From: Pipra filicauda
Taxonomy: Eukaryota; Chordata; Aves; Passeriformes; Pipridae
Direction: 5' to 3'
NCBI RefSeq assembly: GCF_003945595.2
Contig: NW_024104420.1
Span: forward strand, 1,548,201 to 1,612,200
DNA: 64,000 bases
Positions 36,767-49,329 of this stretch are shown piece after piece (within the stretch, counting starts at the first letter, position 1; each line of letters starts with the position of its first letter). The position numbers and the translations under genes are program-made. The notes under the pieces were generated by a model. That model did no database searches, was not told the origin of the DNA, and was given only the letters and a program-made list of their open reading frames with translations.

Positions 36767-37419
36767 CTCAAACTGTATCTGATTTTTGAAATTGTGCTCT
36801 ACAGTTTGGCAACAAGCCAGTTTGACAGCTGGTTTAGTGAAGGGATAATTTTTCCACAGAGTAATGTGAGCTCTATGGAACATCTTTTCTGAAAAGACAA
36901 CATGACAGACAGGTATAATAGGAGAACCACTAATATGCAGTCACTTAAGTAGTAGCAAATGTGCAACACCTTTGAAGAAATCTTTCTGGAATATTCAGAT
37001 CGTGTGAAATTTACTCTTGAATGCATCACCATACTGCACTTAAGTTATCTGTATAGTTGTCTACCATTTATCAAAGTGAATTCCAGAAAGATCATCTGTG
37101 GGGATTGTTTCTAGACTTAAAGTATCACTTTTATTTAAGATTAACATGAGCCTTTTTGGTGTTTTGTTACTGTAGATGTTAGAACTAGTTGCTCTAACAT
37201 TCTAAGACTTAAAAACTGAAAATACACTTGATTTTGTTTATGACAGACTAAATTTCATCATGTCAGAGATAAACTCTGACAAGACTAACTTGCATCCTGG
37301 ATCAGGTTGAAAGGATTCAAAAGATAAAGACTATTTCTAAACATTGTCTGAAATACTGGCATGTGCCATTTTACATCTCAGCAGAAAACTGCAATTGATG
37401 ATAAACAGCACTGATAGTG

Positions 37420-37550
37420 CAGGCTTCTTCAAAACATATTTGTTGCAATGCATGAAGTCAGATAATGTACCATACCATTTGAGTTGCATCACATAAAATA
37501 TTGTGAAATCTAACAGCAGAGCTTCACCTCAAGAAAATAGGAGGTTATTA
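37420..37550 (+). repeat. Diverged interspersed repeat, copy 2
   Basis: Partner of 35370-35510, with the same order of matching blocks and a length difference of only a few bases. Confidence 0.4.
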
Positions 37551-38391
37551 AGCAGTTCAGGTAGATTGCTTGTTGCAGGGTTCACCTAAAGTAAGTTCTG
37601 CTGAAATTGGCTAACGACGGCCTTTAATTTACAACACCTGAGACTAAGCAGTTTCTTTCCTGTCGTATTCTCTAGCTGATTCAATTTTACTTGAATAGTG
37701 CACTGCTTCTTGGCAAGTAAACTCATTTACCTGCAGACACTAAACAGAAATCTGTTGACTGACTTTTTCAGCTACCATTCTTCTTGTGTATGCAGCAGCT
37801 GTCCAACAAAATTCACCTTAAATTTATGTTTGCATCATGACATTGCAACATGCTCAACTTGTGGATGTGGTCAGCAATAAGTGGGGAATGAACAGTGAAG
37901 CAGTGGAATCCTGGACTTCTGGCAGTGCTTCAGCTTTTACTGAAGCATGTTTACTTTCATTTCAGGTAATCGCAAAATGTATGGCCCATGAAAGGCATTT
38001 CATTCATGATGCATGTGGAGAACAAGATTTTTGCCAAATTCTATTATCTGAATAGTTCACTGGGTAAACTTACCTATGCTAGCCTTTCACTGCTGGAAAT
38101 GAAGCCTGTTCTTTGCCCAAGTAGATATGGCTTATAGAGATCCCCAGGATGATGTAGCTGGATAAGCAGTGAAGAGAAAGCAGCTCTTTCCTTAGAGGAA
38201 TTATGCAAAACAGCTGGCATGAAAACTCTTCAGTATTTTGTACAGCTCTCAATTTCTTTCTCTCTCTTTTTCATTTATCTGTCTTCCTAAAGCACTGTAC
38301 ATTTAATAGTGACACTGACATGAACAACAACGGCCAGTAAATGAAAGGTTTGAGATAAGATTAGCAGCATACGGCCTCTGTATCACATGCA

Positions 38392-38428
38392 AGCAGACAA
38401 GCACTGCAGACAAGCACTGCAGACAATT
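38392..38428. repeat. Short tandem repeat (13-bp unit, about 2.7 copies)
   Basis: The unit GCAGACAAGCACT is repeated without interruption and then decays to GCAGACAATTGC. Confidence 0.8.
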
Positions 38429-41041
38429 GCTTTCTGCCCACAGAAGGTAAATGAATGCTGTGGCAGAGTGATGACAATTCAACAAGACTGCAAATGACCC
38501 TCTGGTCAAGAAGATGTTAATTATACTAGTTTAACACAGGTCAATGAACGTAACTTTTATTGGAAATGAGATATTTAGTTTTAAAAATGTGAAGTATTTA
38601 ATACCAACAAATTTCTATTGCTCAAACCATTGCTTGGCTTTTTGCATGAGATTACCAGACTGATCAGCTGAGCATGGCCAGTCAAGTAATGATTTTTGTG
38701 ATTGCAATTTCAGTGATTATAAATCAAATTTTATTTGCTCTTGTTATATCATGTTAAGTGAACTGGTTTTATGAATAAATCAAGTCTTAAAATCTGAGTC
38801 AGGTTTGCATGCACTGGTTCAATTTGCTTCTGAAAGAGAAAGTGTGTAATTCTTGTATTCCTTTTTTAACCTCAAAGTATCCAAAGGCTGTTCAAATAAA
38901 TGATTTTTTTTGTTGCTATTCCCTTATCACTTTTTCCATTGCATGAAACAATTGAGATAATCAAGTGTTTAGCAATTGACTTTGTTTGTTTTATTCAGCA
39001 AGTATAAAACTCAAATAAAAGAAATTATTTCATTGTTGAATAATTCAGACTTAACTACAAAAGAGCTGCTGAACTACTTCCAATAGTAATAAAACCAAAA
39101 TTTATTGATGGAAGGTGCTAGGTGAGGAGTGTAATTGGACAAAATTTCTTTTGATTTTGCAATCCTGGATCTGGCTCCCAGGGAAATCATGATACTCATC
39201 CTGATTCTACTACTGGAGTACAAGAAAGTCAGATAATAGTTGTGGATGTTGCAACTGGGGTGACTCAAGATGAGTTTGTCAATGCAATAGTCTATCTAGC
39301 GTCCATACTGTGGCATCACCCTTATTTAATGATATAAGTGGTGTAATTGAGCCTATGTTCAGGCTTAATGCCCAACACTAAGCAGAGCCCTTGGCCTGTA
39401 TGATGACAGTTCCTGGAAAAACACCTGTAGCTCTCTTATAGAATGTGGGGATGATGCTAGGGTTCCTAGTAATGAAAATTTATTTTTCTTTTAATTAAAA
39501 ACTCCTTAGAGGCAATGTAGTTAAAAGGGTAAAATGTATGCATGCATGTTTTTAGTTTTGGTACACCCCTAGTTCCATTGTAACTGTTCTATACCGTCCC
39601 ACAGACAGCTGATCATATCTGTTACTGAATTTCGTTTCAGGTTTTCTGGAATTTACCACTGTTATTTTACCAGGTGAGGCCCAGCCTACTTTTTTAACAG
39701 GTAGGACAGTAGTAACTCATAACTAACTCATTGAATGAAGTTTAAAAAAAAAAAGAAAAAAAGACTTTCTGTCTTTGTTTCTTAATTCATTTATAGCACT
39801 ACAAAAAGCTCCACATGCAACTAACCATACAAATAAAATACTAAAAACCCCCTAATCAGACTATTCAGGGTTTTCTGACAATTAATTTAAAAGAATTTAC
39901 TTTCTTACAGTTCTGCATATATTCTGTTCATCTCTCTGTCAAAGGATATAATACTGGTACAAAAACTCAACCATAAACAGAAGTATATTTTAAGCTGGCT
40001 AAAATTAGCCACATTTAGACATATACTAATAAATAGAAGACTATACTGTGCACCTTATGTAGAGTCAGTCATCATTTAGTTGTATTAATCAATCAATTTT
40101 TGGTTGAGAAAATTAAGGATCCAGGGACACTAAATGATTAAGGAACAAAAACAGTAGACTGTATGTAAAGTAGTTCTGCAGATACTAGCACAGCACTCAG
40201 AAGACAACAGAATTATTTCACAGTATGCTCTGGAGAAGAGCAGTATGCTGCCAAAGGGATCATTTGTTGTTCTAGTGGTTGGTCCACTGGAAATTGGAGT
40301 CAGTTTTTAATGTTCTTCAGTTATTCATCATGCATTCCCAATGTTTGTGTAGACCAGTCTGCCTCTACACAGGTTACAGGCATTGCATGTGATTCTACTG
40401 ACTTCCAGGGAATGAGATGCTGCCTAAAAATAAGTCACAAATACCATCCAAGGATTGTAGGAGGAAGGGGATTGGTATACACAGTATAGAGGGGCAAGAC
40501 TGTGAGCCTGTTGCAAAATTACTATACCTTTACTCTTTTTTTTCCATTTAACTCTGTATTTGCTAAATTATTTTGGAATTTCTTTGGGTAATATACTCCT
40601 ACTATGCTACAACATATTTTTAAACAAGAGATGAAAAGTCAAAACAGCACAGAATAACTCTCTAAAAATGTTAACTCCTGAAAATAAAGATCATGTTCCT
40701 GCTTATGCTGTGTAAAATTTTGATTAAAAACAACCAAAGGTGTTTTTTTGCATTCTTTTTTAGGCCTGGCCAGAGAGTGTAAGCTGCTGGAGACCTAAGC
40801 AAATTATAAATGTCTTCAAGCTTTTATTAACAAACACTATTTTGTCTACAGAAGAAATATGTTCTTTTATACCTTCCTGATCTAAGAAACTGGATAAATC
40901 CAGCATCATATATTTATTTCTTGAAAATCACATTGCGAAAAGAAAAAAATTATAGGTAACATCAAGACAGTATTTGCACCAAATATATATTTCTATTAAT
41001 ATAAATAAATGGGTAATTTTTCTGTTCACAAATTTTATTTA

Positions 41042-41794
41042 AACAGTCCTTGAAATATCAGAGGGCTGGGCAATCACCAATCATATGAAGTTCAAGAAGG
41101 GGAAGTGCCAGATTCTGCATCTGGGATGGGGCAACCCTGGATACACGGATACACCGGGGAATGAGATGCCGGAAAGCAGTGCCTGGAAAGGGACCTGGTG
41201 GTCCTGGTTGAGAGCAAGTTGAATATGAGTCAGCAGTGCCTTGGCAGCCAGGAGGGCCAACCATGTCCTGGGGGGCATCAGGCAAAGCATCACCAGTTGG
41301 TCAAGGGAAGTGACTGTCCTGCTCTGCTCTGCAGTGGGTCAGCCTCACTTGGAATATTGTGGCAGTTTTGGGCACCACAGCATAAAAAAGGCATTAAGTC
41401 ATCAGAGAGTGTCCAAAGGAGGGCGATGAAGATGGTGAAGGGCCTTGAGGGGAAGCTGTATGAGAACCATCTGAGATCATTGGGTTTGTTCAGCCTGGAG
41501 AAGAGGAGACTGACGGGAAACCTCATTGCAGTTTAGAACTTCCTCGTGAGGGGAAGAGGAGGGGCAGGCACTGATCTCTTCTCTGTGGTGATCAGTGACA
41601 GGACCTGAGGGAATGGCCTGAAGTTGCGTTGGGGTGGTTTAGATTGAATATTAGAAAGGGGTTCTTTACCCAGAGGGTGGTTGGGCAGTGGAACAGGTTC
41701 CCCAGGGAAGTGGTCACACCACCAAGCCTGACAAAGTTCAAGAAGCTTTTGGACAATACTCTTGGGCACATGGTGTGATTGTTGGGGATTGTCC
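41042..41794 (+). mobile_element. CR1 LINE, C-terminal region and 3' UTR (split element, part 1)
   Basis: Plus-strand CR1: CATATGAAGTTCAAGAAGG, LVESKLNMSQQCLGSQEG-like coding, TTGTTCAGCCTGGAGAAGAG and CCAGAGGGTGGTTGGGCAGT. It is 5' truncated at about 41042 and interrupted at 41795 by an LTR; the last 86 bases resume at 42258. An open frame of 112 codons (41198-41536) follows the CR1 reading direction. The minus-strand frames over it are shadows. Confidence 0.88.
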
Positions 41795-42257
41795 TGTCAC
41801 GGTCTGAGGGGGGATGGGGCTGTGACACAGCACATGGGCCTGGAGACAAGGAAGAGGTGCAAATGAAATACTTTACTGAGGTGTCCAGAGGTTTTATGGG
41901 TTCAGGTGGGGAAAGGGCTAAAACACGGGGTGGAACATGAGACAGACAAACGGGGGAACATATTGGGGTAGGGACACAGGCAAACGGGGAGGAACATGGG
42001 AGGAACTGGGGAAGGAAAGCGCGAATGGTAACTGTCTCCTCTCTGCAGCTTCTGCAGCCCATCAGAGAGGGGAGCAGGGAAGCGGGGAACAGGTAAACTC
42101 GTGGCAAGCCCGGGCATGCCCAGGCTGTGCACTGTGCAGTGTGGATACAAAGAAACCACATAGTAACAATAAAGTCCATATAATAAAGTCCTGTCAATTG
42201 CTGTATGTCATTCTCCACCCCTGGAACTGCTCCCATCCTGAATCTTGTTCCTTCACA
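41795..42257 (-). mobile_element. 463-bp LTR inserted in CR1 (6-bp target duplication)
   Basis: Termini are TGTCACGGTCTGAGG and GTTCCTTCACA. The CR1 flanks read TTGTCC (41789-41794) and TGGTCC (42258-42263), a 6-bp duplication with one change; the intact CR1 at 60881 onward shows the undisturbed GGGATGGTCCTGTGC. Six-base duplications are typical of class II (ERVK-like) avian retroviruses. Minus orientation is favoured: CATAAAACC (complement of about 41889-41897) could be the TATA element and AGTAAA (complement near 41872) the polyadenylation signal. AATAAA motifs on the plus strand near 42163 and 42173 leave some doubt. The 214-codon minus frame (41592-42236) crosses the LTR/CR1 junction and is not a gene. 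Confidence 0.82.
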
Positions 42258-42343
42258 TGGTCCTGTGCACGCTTAAAAGTTGGACTCAGTGATCCTTATG
42301 GGTCCCTTCCAACTCATAATATTCTGTGATTCTGTGATTCTGT
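42258..42343 (+). mobile_element. CR1 LINE 3' terminus (split element, part 2)
   Basis: The CR1 resumes with GTCCTGTGCACGCTTAAAAG and ends in a short repeat, ATTCTGTGATTCTGTGATTC, the CR1 3'-terminal signature. Confidence 0.88.
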
Positions 42344-45300
42344 AGTGGAATGCTGAACTTTCAAGGGTCCTGTGATTCCATTTGCTTTTAGTGTCTGTAT
42401 TTAAGAAGCAGTGTTCACTTGTTCATAAGTCAAAAAATATTCTTATCTCTTTCTGAAGAAATCAAATTTGATACATTTACCTCTAAATATAGAGGTATTA
42501 CAGATTTTCTAAACAGCAGGAAAGCAGCAGAGATGACATCTCAGAATAATTAATTTTTAGAATAATTAATTATTTCAGACTAATTAATTTCTGTATAAAA
42601 CAATGGTTTTTTCTGTCAAGAAGAAGATTGTAAAGTTTGTCTAGAACACAGATCACTTCTTAAAAATAGTACAAAAAATGTGATAGACCTTTTAAAGTCC
42701 AGAGAAATAATGCATCATAACTTTCTCATTTGAGGAATGATAATTCTTGGATATTGAATCTCCTATGCTTTATGTCTTTTGGTTCAAATGGGTTACCATT
42801 GCCACTTTGTCCTTTTGCTATTCATCACAGATAATTCCAACTCTACAAAGCATAAAAAGTGAGGCCGATCTCAAATAAACTAGTGTGGTTTTAAGTTTTG
42901 ATTGTTTGGTTTTTTTGGTTTTGGTTTTTGGGGTTTTTTTTAATTTTCTTTTTTAGCCAGAAAATTTTACTTTTATAGTCTGCTTAATATGCTGCAATAG
43001 AAAATAGAGCATCACTGCCTTGTATTTATATTTGCCTTTAAGAAAATAACACTTTTTTGCTGGCCAGAGCTAGAAGTGTAGCCATGTTGAGTCCATTTCA
43101 TAAATGTTACAATATACTTAGCTTTGTAAATCTTGAATATATGTTGAAAGAGGGTAAGTTAAACATTAAACAATATGCTGGTTTCCAGTCTCTTGCCTCA
43201 TTCCCACTGTGTGTATTGATTTGATTTAGAGTAACTTATAAACTGTAATTCCTGAAGCACGCCTGTGCATGCTGAAAAAGCAGGGAAGGGATGATTTGAA
43301 TCCTGGGGCAGATATAATTCTCATGCAGACAACTTCACTCAAAACTGGAGATAATTAGCTGGAACGGTTTCCTTTTTCACTATTGCAAATGCTGTTCAGT
43401 GGTCAGTCCTCTCTTTTTTTAACATAGCAAGACATTTCAAGCTAGCTGATGAGTTAGCTTCAGTGTGAATTAAATGATAGGTTCCTACTGAAAGGCTCCT
43501 ACTGCCCTATCAATATTGAAAGGAATTTTCAAATAAATATAAAGTGCAAGTGATCATGTATTAAAATGAAATTTTACCAATGGACAAATATTTCCCTTTC
43601 ATGTTATACTAAAACCTCTAGAACTTATAGGAAGTTATATGTGTAACTTGTTTAACAATTAGAAAATCTCATAGCTGTATTAAACTTTGATTATGCCTGA
43701 AAATCTCTTCATGTTTATAAATACTGAATATGCTCTGAAGACTATTAAATTTGATTTCTAGTGGAGCAAGGGAAATGTATTTAAAGTGCAAGTGGCAGAT
43801 TTCATTAATTATGGGGGGGGGGGTTAAAGTGCCTTCTCAGAATCCCTCTTGGATTTAATGAGGGCATTAATTGATAAGCTACCAAAAAATCATAGGTCTA
43901 GTTAGCAATTTTGCAGGTTGGAACCAACATCCTCAAATTAACTGGGTCAGCATCTGCTGCAGAACTCTGAAAAATAATGGGCTTAAACATTGCTTAATAA
44001 CTACCAGCAATTTATGTAGCACCTTTGGCTTCATTAATTTATGAAGTGAGATTTCAGACTGTGGGTATGGTGACGGGAAGAAGCAGAGTTCAATGCTGGG
44101 GTGTCAAAAGCATAAAAGGTCATGATCTCTGACCTGGCATAAGCTTTAAAATAAATTGTTGCCTATAGAGCGAATAACCAGCAATGTCACTCAGGGTGAT
44201 TTTACATAAAGGTGGCAGATGAATGTCCCCACAAGTATAGATTAGCATAGTCTTTTGTAGAATCCATTTCTTTGCTCTGATACCTCCACCAAAACTTACA
44301 CCTATGTGAGCTGAGAATCCATCAGCTCTTCTTTGCTAGACATCACCCTTTAGGAATGTAAATTTCTTCACATTATTTTGTGAGCAGAGCTTGCTCTGCT
44401 TAATTTGGGCTGTGTAAAATTAATATGCATTCAGTTTGTACATAGCAATAAGACCTGTTTAGACATAGCAGTATAAATATTTATGTTACTGCAAGCTCTG
44501 GTTTTATTCTAATGTATTTTCTTCACATGTCTTCCTTTCTGCTCAGAAGTCAAATGAGTGAGCTTTTGTCTGTGTGTAAAAATGGTATAAATGTGTCCCC
44601 AGTATCTCTTACTTTAATTTGAAAGTAAACTTTCATCGTACATGCTCATGAAAGTGTTCAGACAAACATGCTGCTTTGGATTAATGCAAAGTTTAGTATA
44701 TAATGTTCACCTGTACTCTTCTCTTGATTCGCTGTACTTTGGTTACTATGGAATCTAAATTATCTCATGAACTGCAATATTTTGAATCCCATCTTAATTA
44801 TCAAATTAAAAAAAAGGTGTTTTCACATTTCATACAAAATAAATTTTGTGTTTTGAGCTGGCAATAAAGTTTGTTCCACTGCTTACATCAGTTATAATGT
44901 GCTAGACAAAACCCATAACGTGAATTAGGTATCTTAGTTATCATTGTCTTCACACAGCCTCTAATGCTGACTCTTATTGTATGCTGGAATTGGGCAGAGA
45001 ATTGTGATCGTTCTAACTCCAGAAGCATAACTGCACTGACGTAATCTCCCATTATGCCATCACAAGACTCCTCTAGTATTAAAGTAGCTCTTTAGACTTA
45101 GCTGAGTTTCCTGCCAGTTATCGTAAGTTAAGACAAAAAGGATCTGTTTATCCTGCAATAAATGTTCACAGAAGTCTTTATTGACTTAAAGATGTTAGTA
45201 CAGAGAAGTTAAGTTACTACAAGCTGAAGTGTATAGATAAAGCTTTACTTAATATTTTAAATAATTGCTGTTGCTTAACAAAATGTACACAATCATCATT

Positions 45301-47504
45301 AAGACCAATATTTGTGGAGAATTGTCCCAAACTGATACTGTCTTCAAAATGCTTGTGACATTGCTGTTGCTGATACATAGGTTCTAGCTCTACCTTTTAT
45401 GAAGAGCAGTGAAAAGCAGGTAATTTAAAAACTTTGTCCTTTGTTAACCATTGTAATATTAGTTTCCCTGTCAATACAGACAATTTTCAAGATATTTTGC
45501 AGTGTGGACAACTCCTCCATAGCATATAAGAGAATGTGACGTGAAGAGAACTTTTTTGGTATCTCCCTACTCTCATGTCTACCCTACAGGTTTCCCGTAT
45601 CTTCATCAACTCTTTTATGAAATCTCTGTAGTATTTTGCCATGAAGTACATGATGGCACCTCACATTTAGCCTTGCTTTCAAGGTCCCCAAACTCTAATA
45701 TTATATGATGTTGAAGTCCCACTCAATGTTCTTGGGACAAAACAAGATTTAAAGATTTTTATGCAGATGTAACATGTTGTGTTGTGCTTGTATACAAAAG
45801 TGACTCTTTTGTTGCTGTTTGACTTTAAAGAGAGAGTACTGTTTCTTGTTCTTTTTGATGCACTCTACCTGTTTAACTTGTCCCAGGTAGTTCATATTAC
45901 TTTTCTTCCTAAGAAGGATCAAACACCCTGGGTCCTACAAAAATTGCTGATGTCAACAATACTCTAAAATGCCAAACACTATTATTCGAACTCTGAGCTG
46001 TACACAGGAAGTATTAGCAGTGTATTAGCTATTTATAACACCATTAAATGGTAAAAGAATGGTTACTTTTCCCTTTCATCCTTCTTTGTTATACACATTG
46101 TCAAATGAAATCTACTTTAAAAACATATTTTAGCATTCCATCATTTTACCATTAGAAGGTAAAACCTCATGAAAGAAGACATCTGGGTAATATTCAAAGT
46201 ATGGAATATGAAACTGTGGCTTAAGGAACACAGCTTACCAAAAGTTAAAGCAGAAGAACAAGGCTCTCAGTTGTTCTCCAGGGTTTCTTCTGGTTTATTT
46301 TTAAATGCATTTAGCTGTTAAGTGTCAGAAGAAAACCTTGAAAATTAGGGTAATTATATAATCAATGTCCATTTGAATTTTTATGGAGTTTGAATCCTTG
46401 TTCCAAAGTAGTGCTGTGAAAATTATTTTTTTATGACAAGTATAGACAACATGGGTAGAGTTTTGCAACAGTCTAGTATGAAAATTAAGTCCTCACATTT
46501 AATGTGAATTTTAGCTAATTTTTTTTTAAAAAAACCTCTAAAGATATTCAAAATTTTGGAAAACTGTGTATCATTAGTGTCATGGTGCATCAATTTCACA
46601 CTTGAAAATCAAGCTTATACAAATGTACTGCTTCATGAACCAACCAGACTACAACTCTCATTGGGTGATATGTCAACATGTTCTTACTGACTATATCAAA
46701 ATCAAATCTTTTCTTGTGATGGAATTTTTTGCAGAAAGAAGTGACAATTTTAGGCAAGTGACAATTTTAGGCAAGACGTAAAATCACGTCCTTTTTTGGC
46801 AAAATATTTTTCAAGAAAGAGTATACTCAAGTATTAAACATCCTTTTAATTTCAATAGATATCAACTTGTATGTCAATAGTTTATTTTTTGGACTGGTTA
46901 TCAAAAGGGTCAGCAAAGTCTGCAAGATTTTGCTTAGCTGCGAGTCTGCAAGGCCACAACATTAAAATTTATCCTATATCACAATAAATACACCATTTAT
47001 CTTGCAGTTTAACAATATTTGGGAGAGCTTAAAGGAGGGTGAATAACTATTTAAAACTTTTAAATATGATTGATATGATCAAGCCATTTAACTACAGACA
47101 TGAGAATGCTCATAAAACTGCACTTATAAAAATTATTCCCTTCTGCAAATTGCCTGCCTCACTTAGCTGTGCATGTATGATAACATTGCTTTTCTGTTAC
47201 AATGTAAGTATTTTTACTGAAAAGATTAATTTGTTACTTTGAATCCCAGTGTTTTTGTAATTATCCTGAATATACTGTAAAAATTCAACAAAATTTATTG
47301 ATAAAGGTATGATAACTAGATGGGTACAGAAATAACACAGATTAGTAAGAGTGTAATAACATAGAAAATCAGTTATGCAATCATGTCTTATTGTCTAAAT
47401 ATTGATTCTTTCTGACAGTTCATTTGAAGCTTAGTCAAATTTGATATATGAAGTGTCTGTCCTATCTTTATTAATAAACATTTTTTGAAATAAATGTGTT
47501 ACAA
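42344..47504. other. 5.2-kb AT-rich stretch without recognised elements
   Basis: It contains a T/G-rich tract at about 42900-42955, an 11-base G run at about 43813-43823 and an exact 17-bp tandem duplication at 46741-46774. No exon or transposable element recognised. Confidence 0.45.
46741..46774. repeat. Exact 17-bp tandem duplication
   Basis: GTGACAATTTTAGGCAA occurs twice head to tail without change, consistent with a recent slippage or repair event. Confidence 0.9.
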
Positions 47505-47744
47505 ATATGCTGACCTTGGCAGGCCACCAGGTGCCCACAGAGCCATTCTATCAATCCTCCTCTTTGGCAGGACAGGGAATAAAATAATAAGAAAAGTTCA
47601 TGGGTCAGAGTGAAGGTTGTTGAAAGAACAAAAGCAAAGGCTGTATGTGGAAGCAAAGCAAAGCGAAATGATTCATTTTCTGCATCAGTACATGAAGTAA
47701 AGTCATTTCCTGGGAAGTAGAGTCCCAGCATGCACAGCAGTTGG

Positions 47745-48931
47745 GCAGGGAGTACCTTTCCTTTGAACATCCAGCTCAGCACCAGTAGTCGGGGTGCTAG
47801 GAGGAGCTGTGTTTCTGTGCCAGCCACTTCTGAGGCTGCTTGTATGCCTTCATAGGCTGCCAGAATTTCCTTTTCCACTGGAGTGTAGTTGGCTTCAGAA
47901 CCCCTGTAGCTTCGGCTCCAGAAGCCAAGTGGTAGCCCTCGCATCTCACCAGGCACCTTTTGCCAGAGGCTCCAGGAGGGACCTTTATCTCCAGCTGCAG
48001 CGTAAAGTACGTTCTTTACATCTGATCCCATCCGAACTGGTCCAAGAGCCGCGGCATGTGCAATCTCTTGCTTGATCTGTTTGAATGCCTGCTGCTGTTC
48101 AGGACCCCATTGAAAGGTATTCTTTTTACATGTCACAAAGTGAAGAGGGCTCATAATCTGGCTATATTCAGGGATGTGCATTCTCCAGAAGCCTATGGCC
48201 CCCAGGAAAGCTTGCGTCTCCTTCTTGTTGGTCAGCAGAGCCATGGTTACAATCTTATTGGTGACATCTGTTGGTATCTGTCGCCGTCCATCTTGCCATT
48301 TCACCCCTAGGAACTGGATCTCTCTGGCAGGTCCCTCGACCTTACTCTTCTTGATGGCGAAACAGGCATCAAGGAGAATTTGGATGATTTCCTCTCCTTT
48401 CTCAAAAACTTCTTCTGCTGTGTCCCCCCATACAATGATATCATCAATGTACTGGATATGTTCTGGGGCCTTGCCCTTCTCCAGTGTGGCCTGAATCAGT
48501 TCATGGCAGATTGTTGGACTGTGTTTCTACCCCTGGGGCAGTCGGTTCCACGTGTACTGCACACCTCTCCACGTGAAAGCAAACTGCGGCCTGCGCTCCG
48601 CTGCTAAGGGAATGGAGAATAATGCATTGGCGATGTCGATGGTGGCGTACCACTTTGCTGTCTTGGACTCCAACTCGCATTGGAGCTCCAACATGTCTGG
48701 TACAGCAGCACTCAATGGTGGCGTGACTTCATTCAAGCCACAATAGTCCACGGTCAGTCTCCATTCACCATCAGACTTATGTACAGGCCAAATGGGGCTA
48801 TTGAAGGGTGAGTGTGTTCTACTAACCACCCCTTGGCTTTCCAGCTTGCAGATCATCTTATGGATGGGGATCACAGCATCTTGATTCGTCCGGTACTGTC
48901 GCCTATGCACCGTCTTAGTGGCTGTTGGCAC
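47745..48931 (-). pseudogene. ERVL-like reverse transcriptase with partial RNase H connection (defective)
   Basis: The frame begins after a TGA at about 48934. It shows the RT fingers (SPFNSPIWPVHKSDGEWRLT), palm motif A region (YATIDIANALFSIPL), LPQG, the catalytic YIDD, and the connection motif TQAFLGAIGFWRMHIPEY. FWSRSYRGSEANYTPVEKEI follows at the connection/RNase H boundary. The only stop in this stretch is TAG at about 48527-48529, just after LPQG, where Trp is expected. Pol similarity ends near 47745; the open frame then runs into LTR-like sequence to 47471. It is inactive as it stands. Confidence 0.85.
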
Positions 48932-48999
48932 TCACTGGTCCTTGACTCACAGTAATCCTACAACAGAAGGATCTTCTAGAGACCGGGCAGGGCAGATAA

Positions 49000-49329
49000 T
49001 CATTTGGATTCCTCTTTAGTCACCGTGGCTATACCAAAAGCCCATCGGTACCCCTTCAGGTCCTTGAAGTATCCTCTTCTGAGGTAATCCATGCCAAGAA
49101 TGCAAGGGGCTTCTGGCCCCATCACAATGGAATGCTTTTCCCATTGGTCTCCTGTCAGGCTTATTTTGGCCTCTACCACCGACAGCACTTGAGACCCTCC
49201 TCTCACCCCAGAAATCGAAACAGTCTCTGTGCTCACATGTTCTGAGGGCATTAACGTACACTGTGTGCCAGTATCTATTAAAGCTTGGTATCTCTGAGGA
49301 TCCGATGTGCCAGGCCATCGAACCCACAC
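49000..49329 (-). pseudogene. ERVL-like retroviral aspartic protease (defective)
   Basis: A 109-codon frame carries the retroviral protease active-site motif as ALIDTGTQCTLMPS (DTG intact, Thr where Ala is more usual), then ISGVRGGSQ and a C-terminal APCILGMDYLRRGYF block that fits a retroviral protease. Retroviral proteases work as dimers to cleave the Gag-Pol polyprotein. The frame stops at about 49000, one frame out of register with the reverse transcriptase that follows, so the pro-pol frame is broken here. It begins inside a longer unassigned coding region, so the first Met is not a natural start. Confidence 0.8.

Larger units (their letters stand above)
36772..41041. other. 4.3-kb AT-rich stretch without recognised elements
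   Basis: It contains the second copy of a diverged repeat (37420-37550), a small tandem repeat at 38392-38428 and an A-rich tract at about 39743-39762. No exon recognised. Confidence 0.4.

Noticed and set aside
41592..42236. 214-codon minus frame as a protein gene
   Set aside because: It spans an LTR/CR1 junction antisense to the CR1, is rich in Pro/Ser/Cys from skewed sequence, and has no domain.
47745..49329. Functional or domesticated retroviral pol gene
   Set aside because: Register break between protease and RT, an in-frame TAG after LPQG, and missing RNase H and integrase argue for a dead provirus; no evidence of selection is available.
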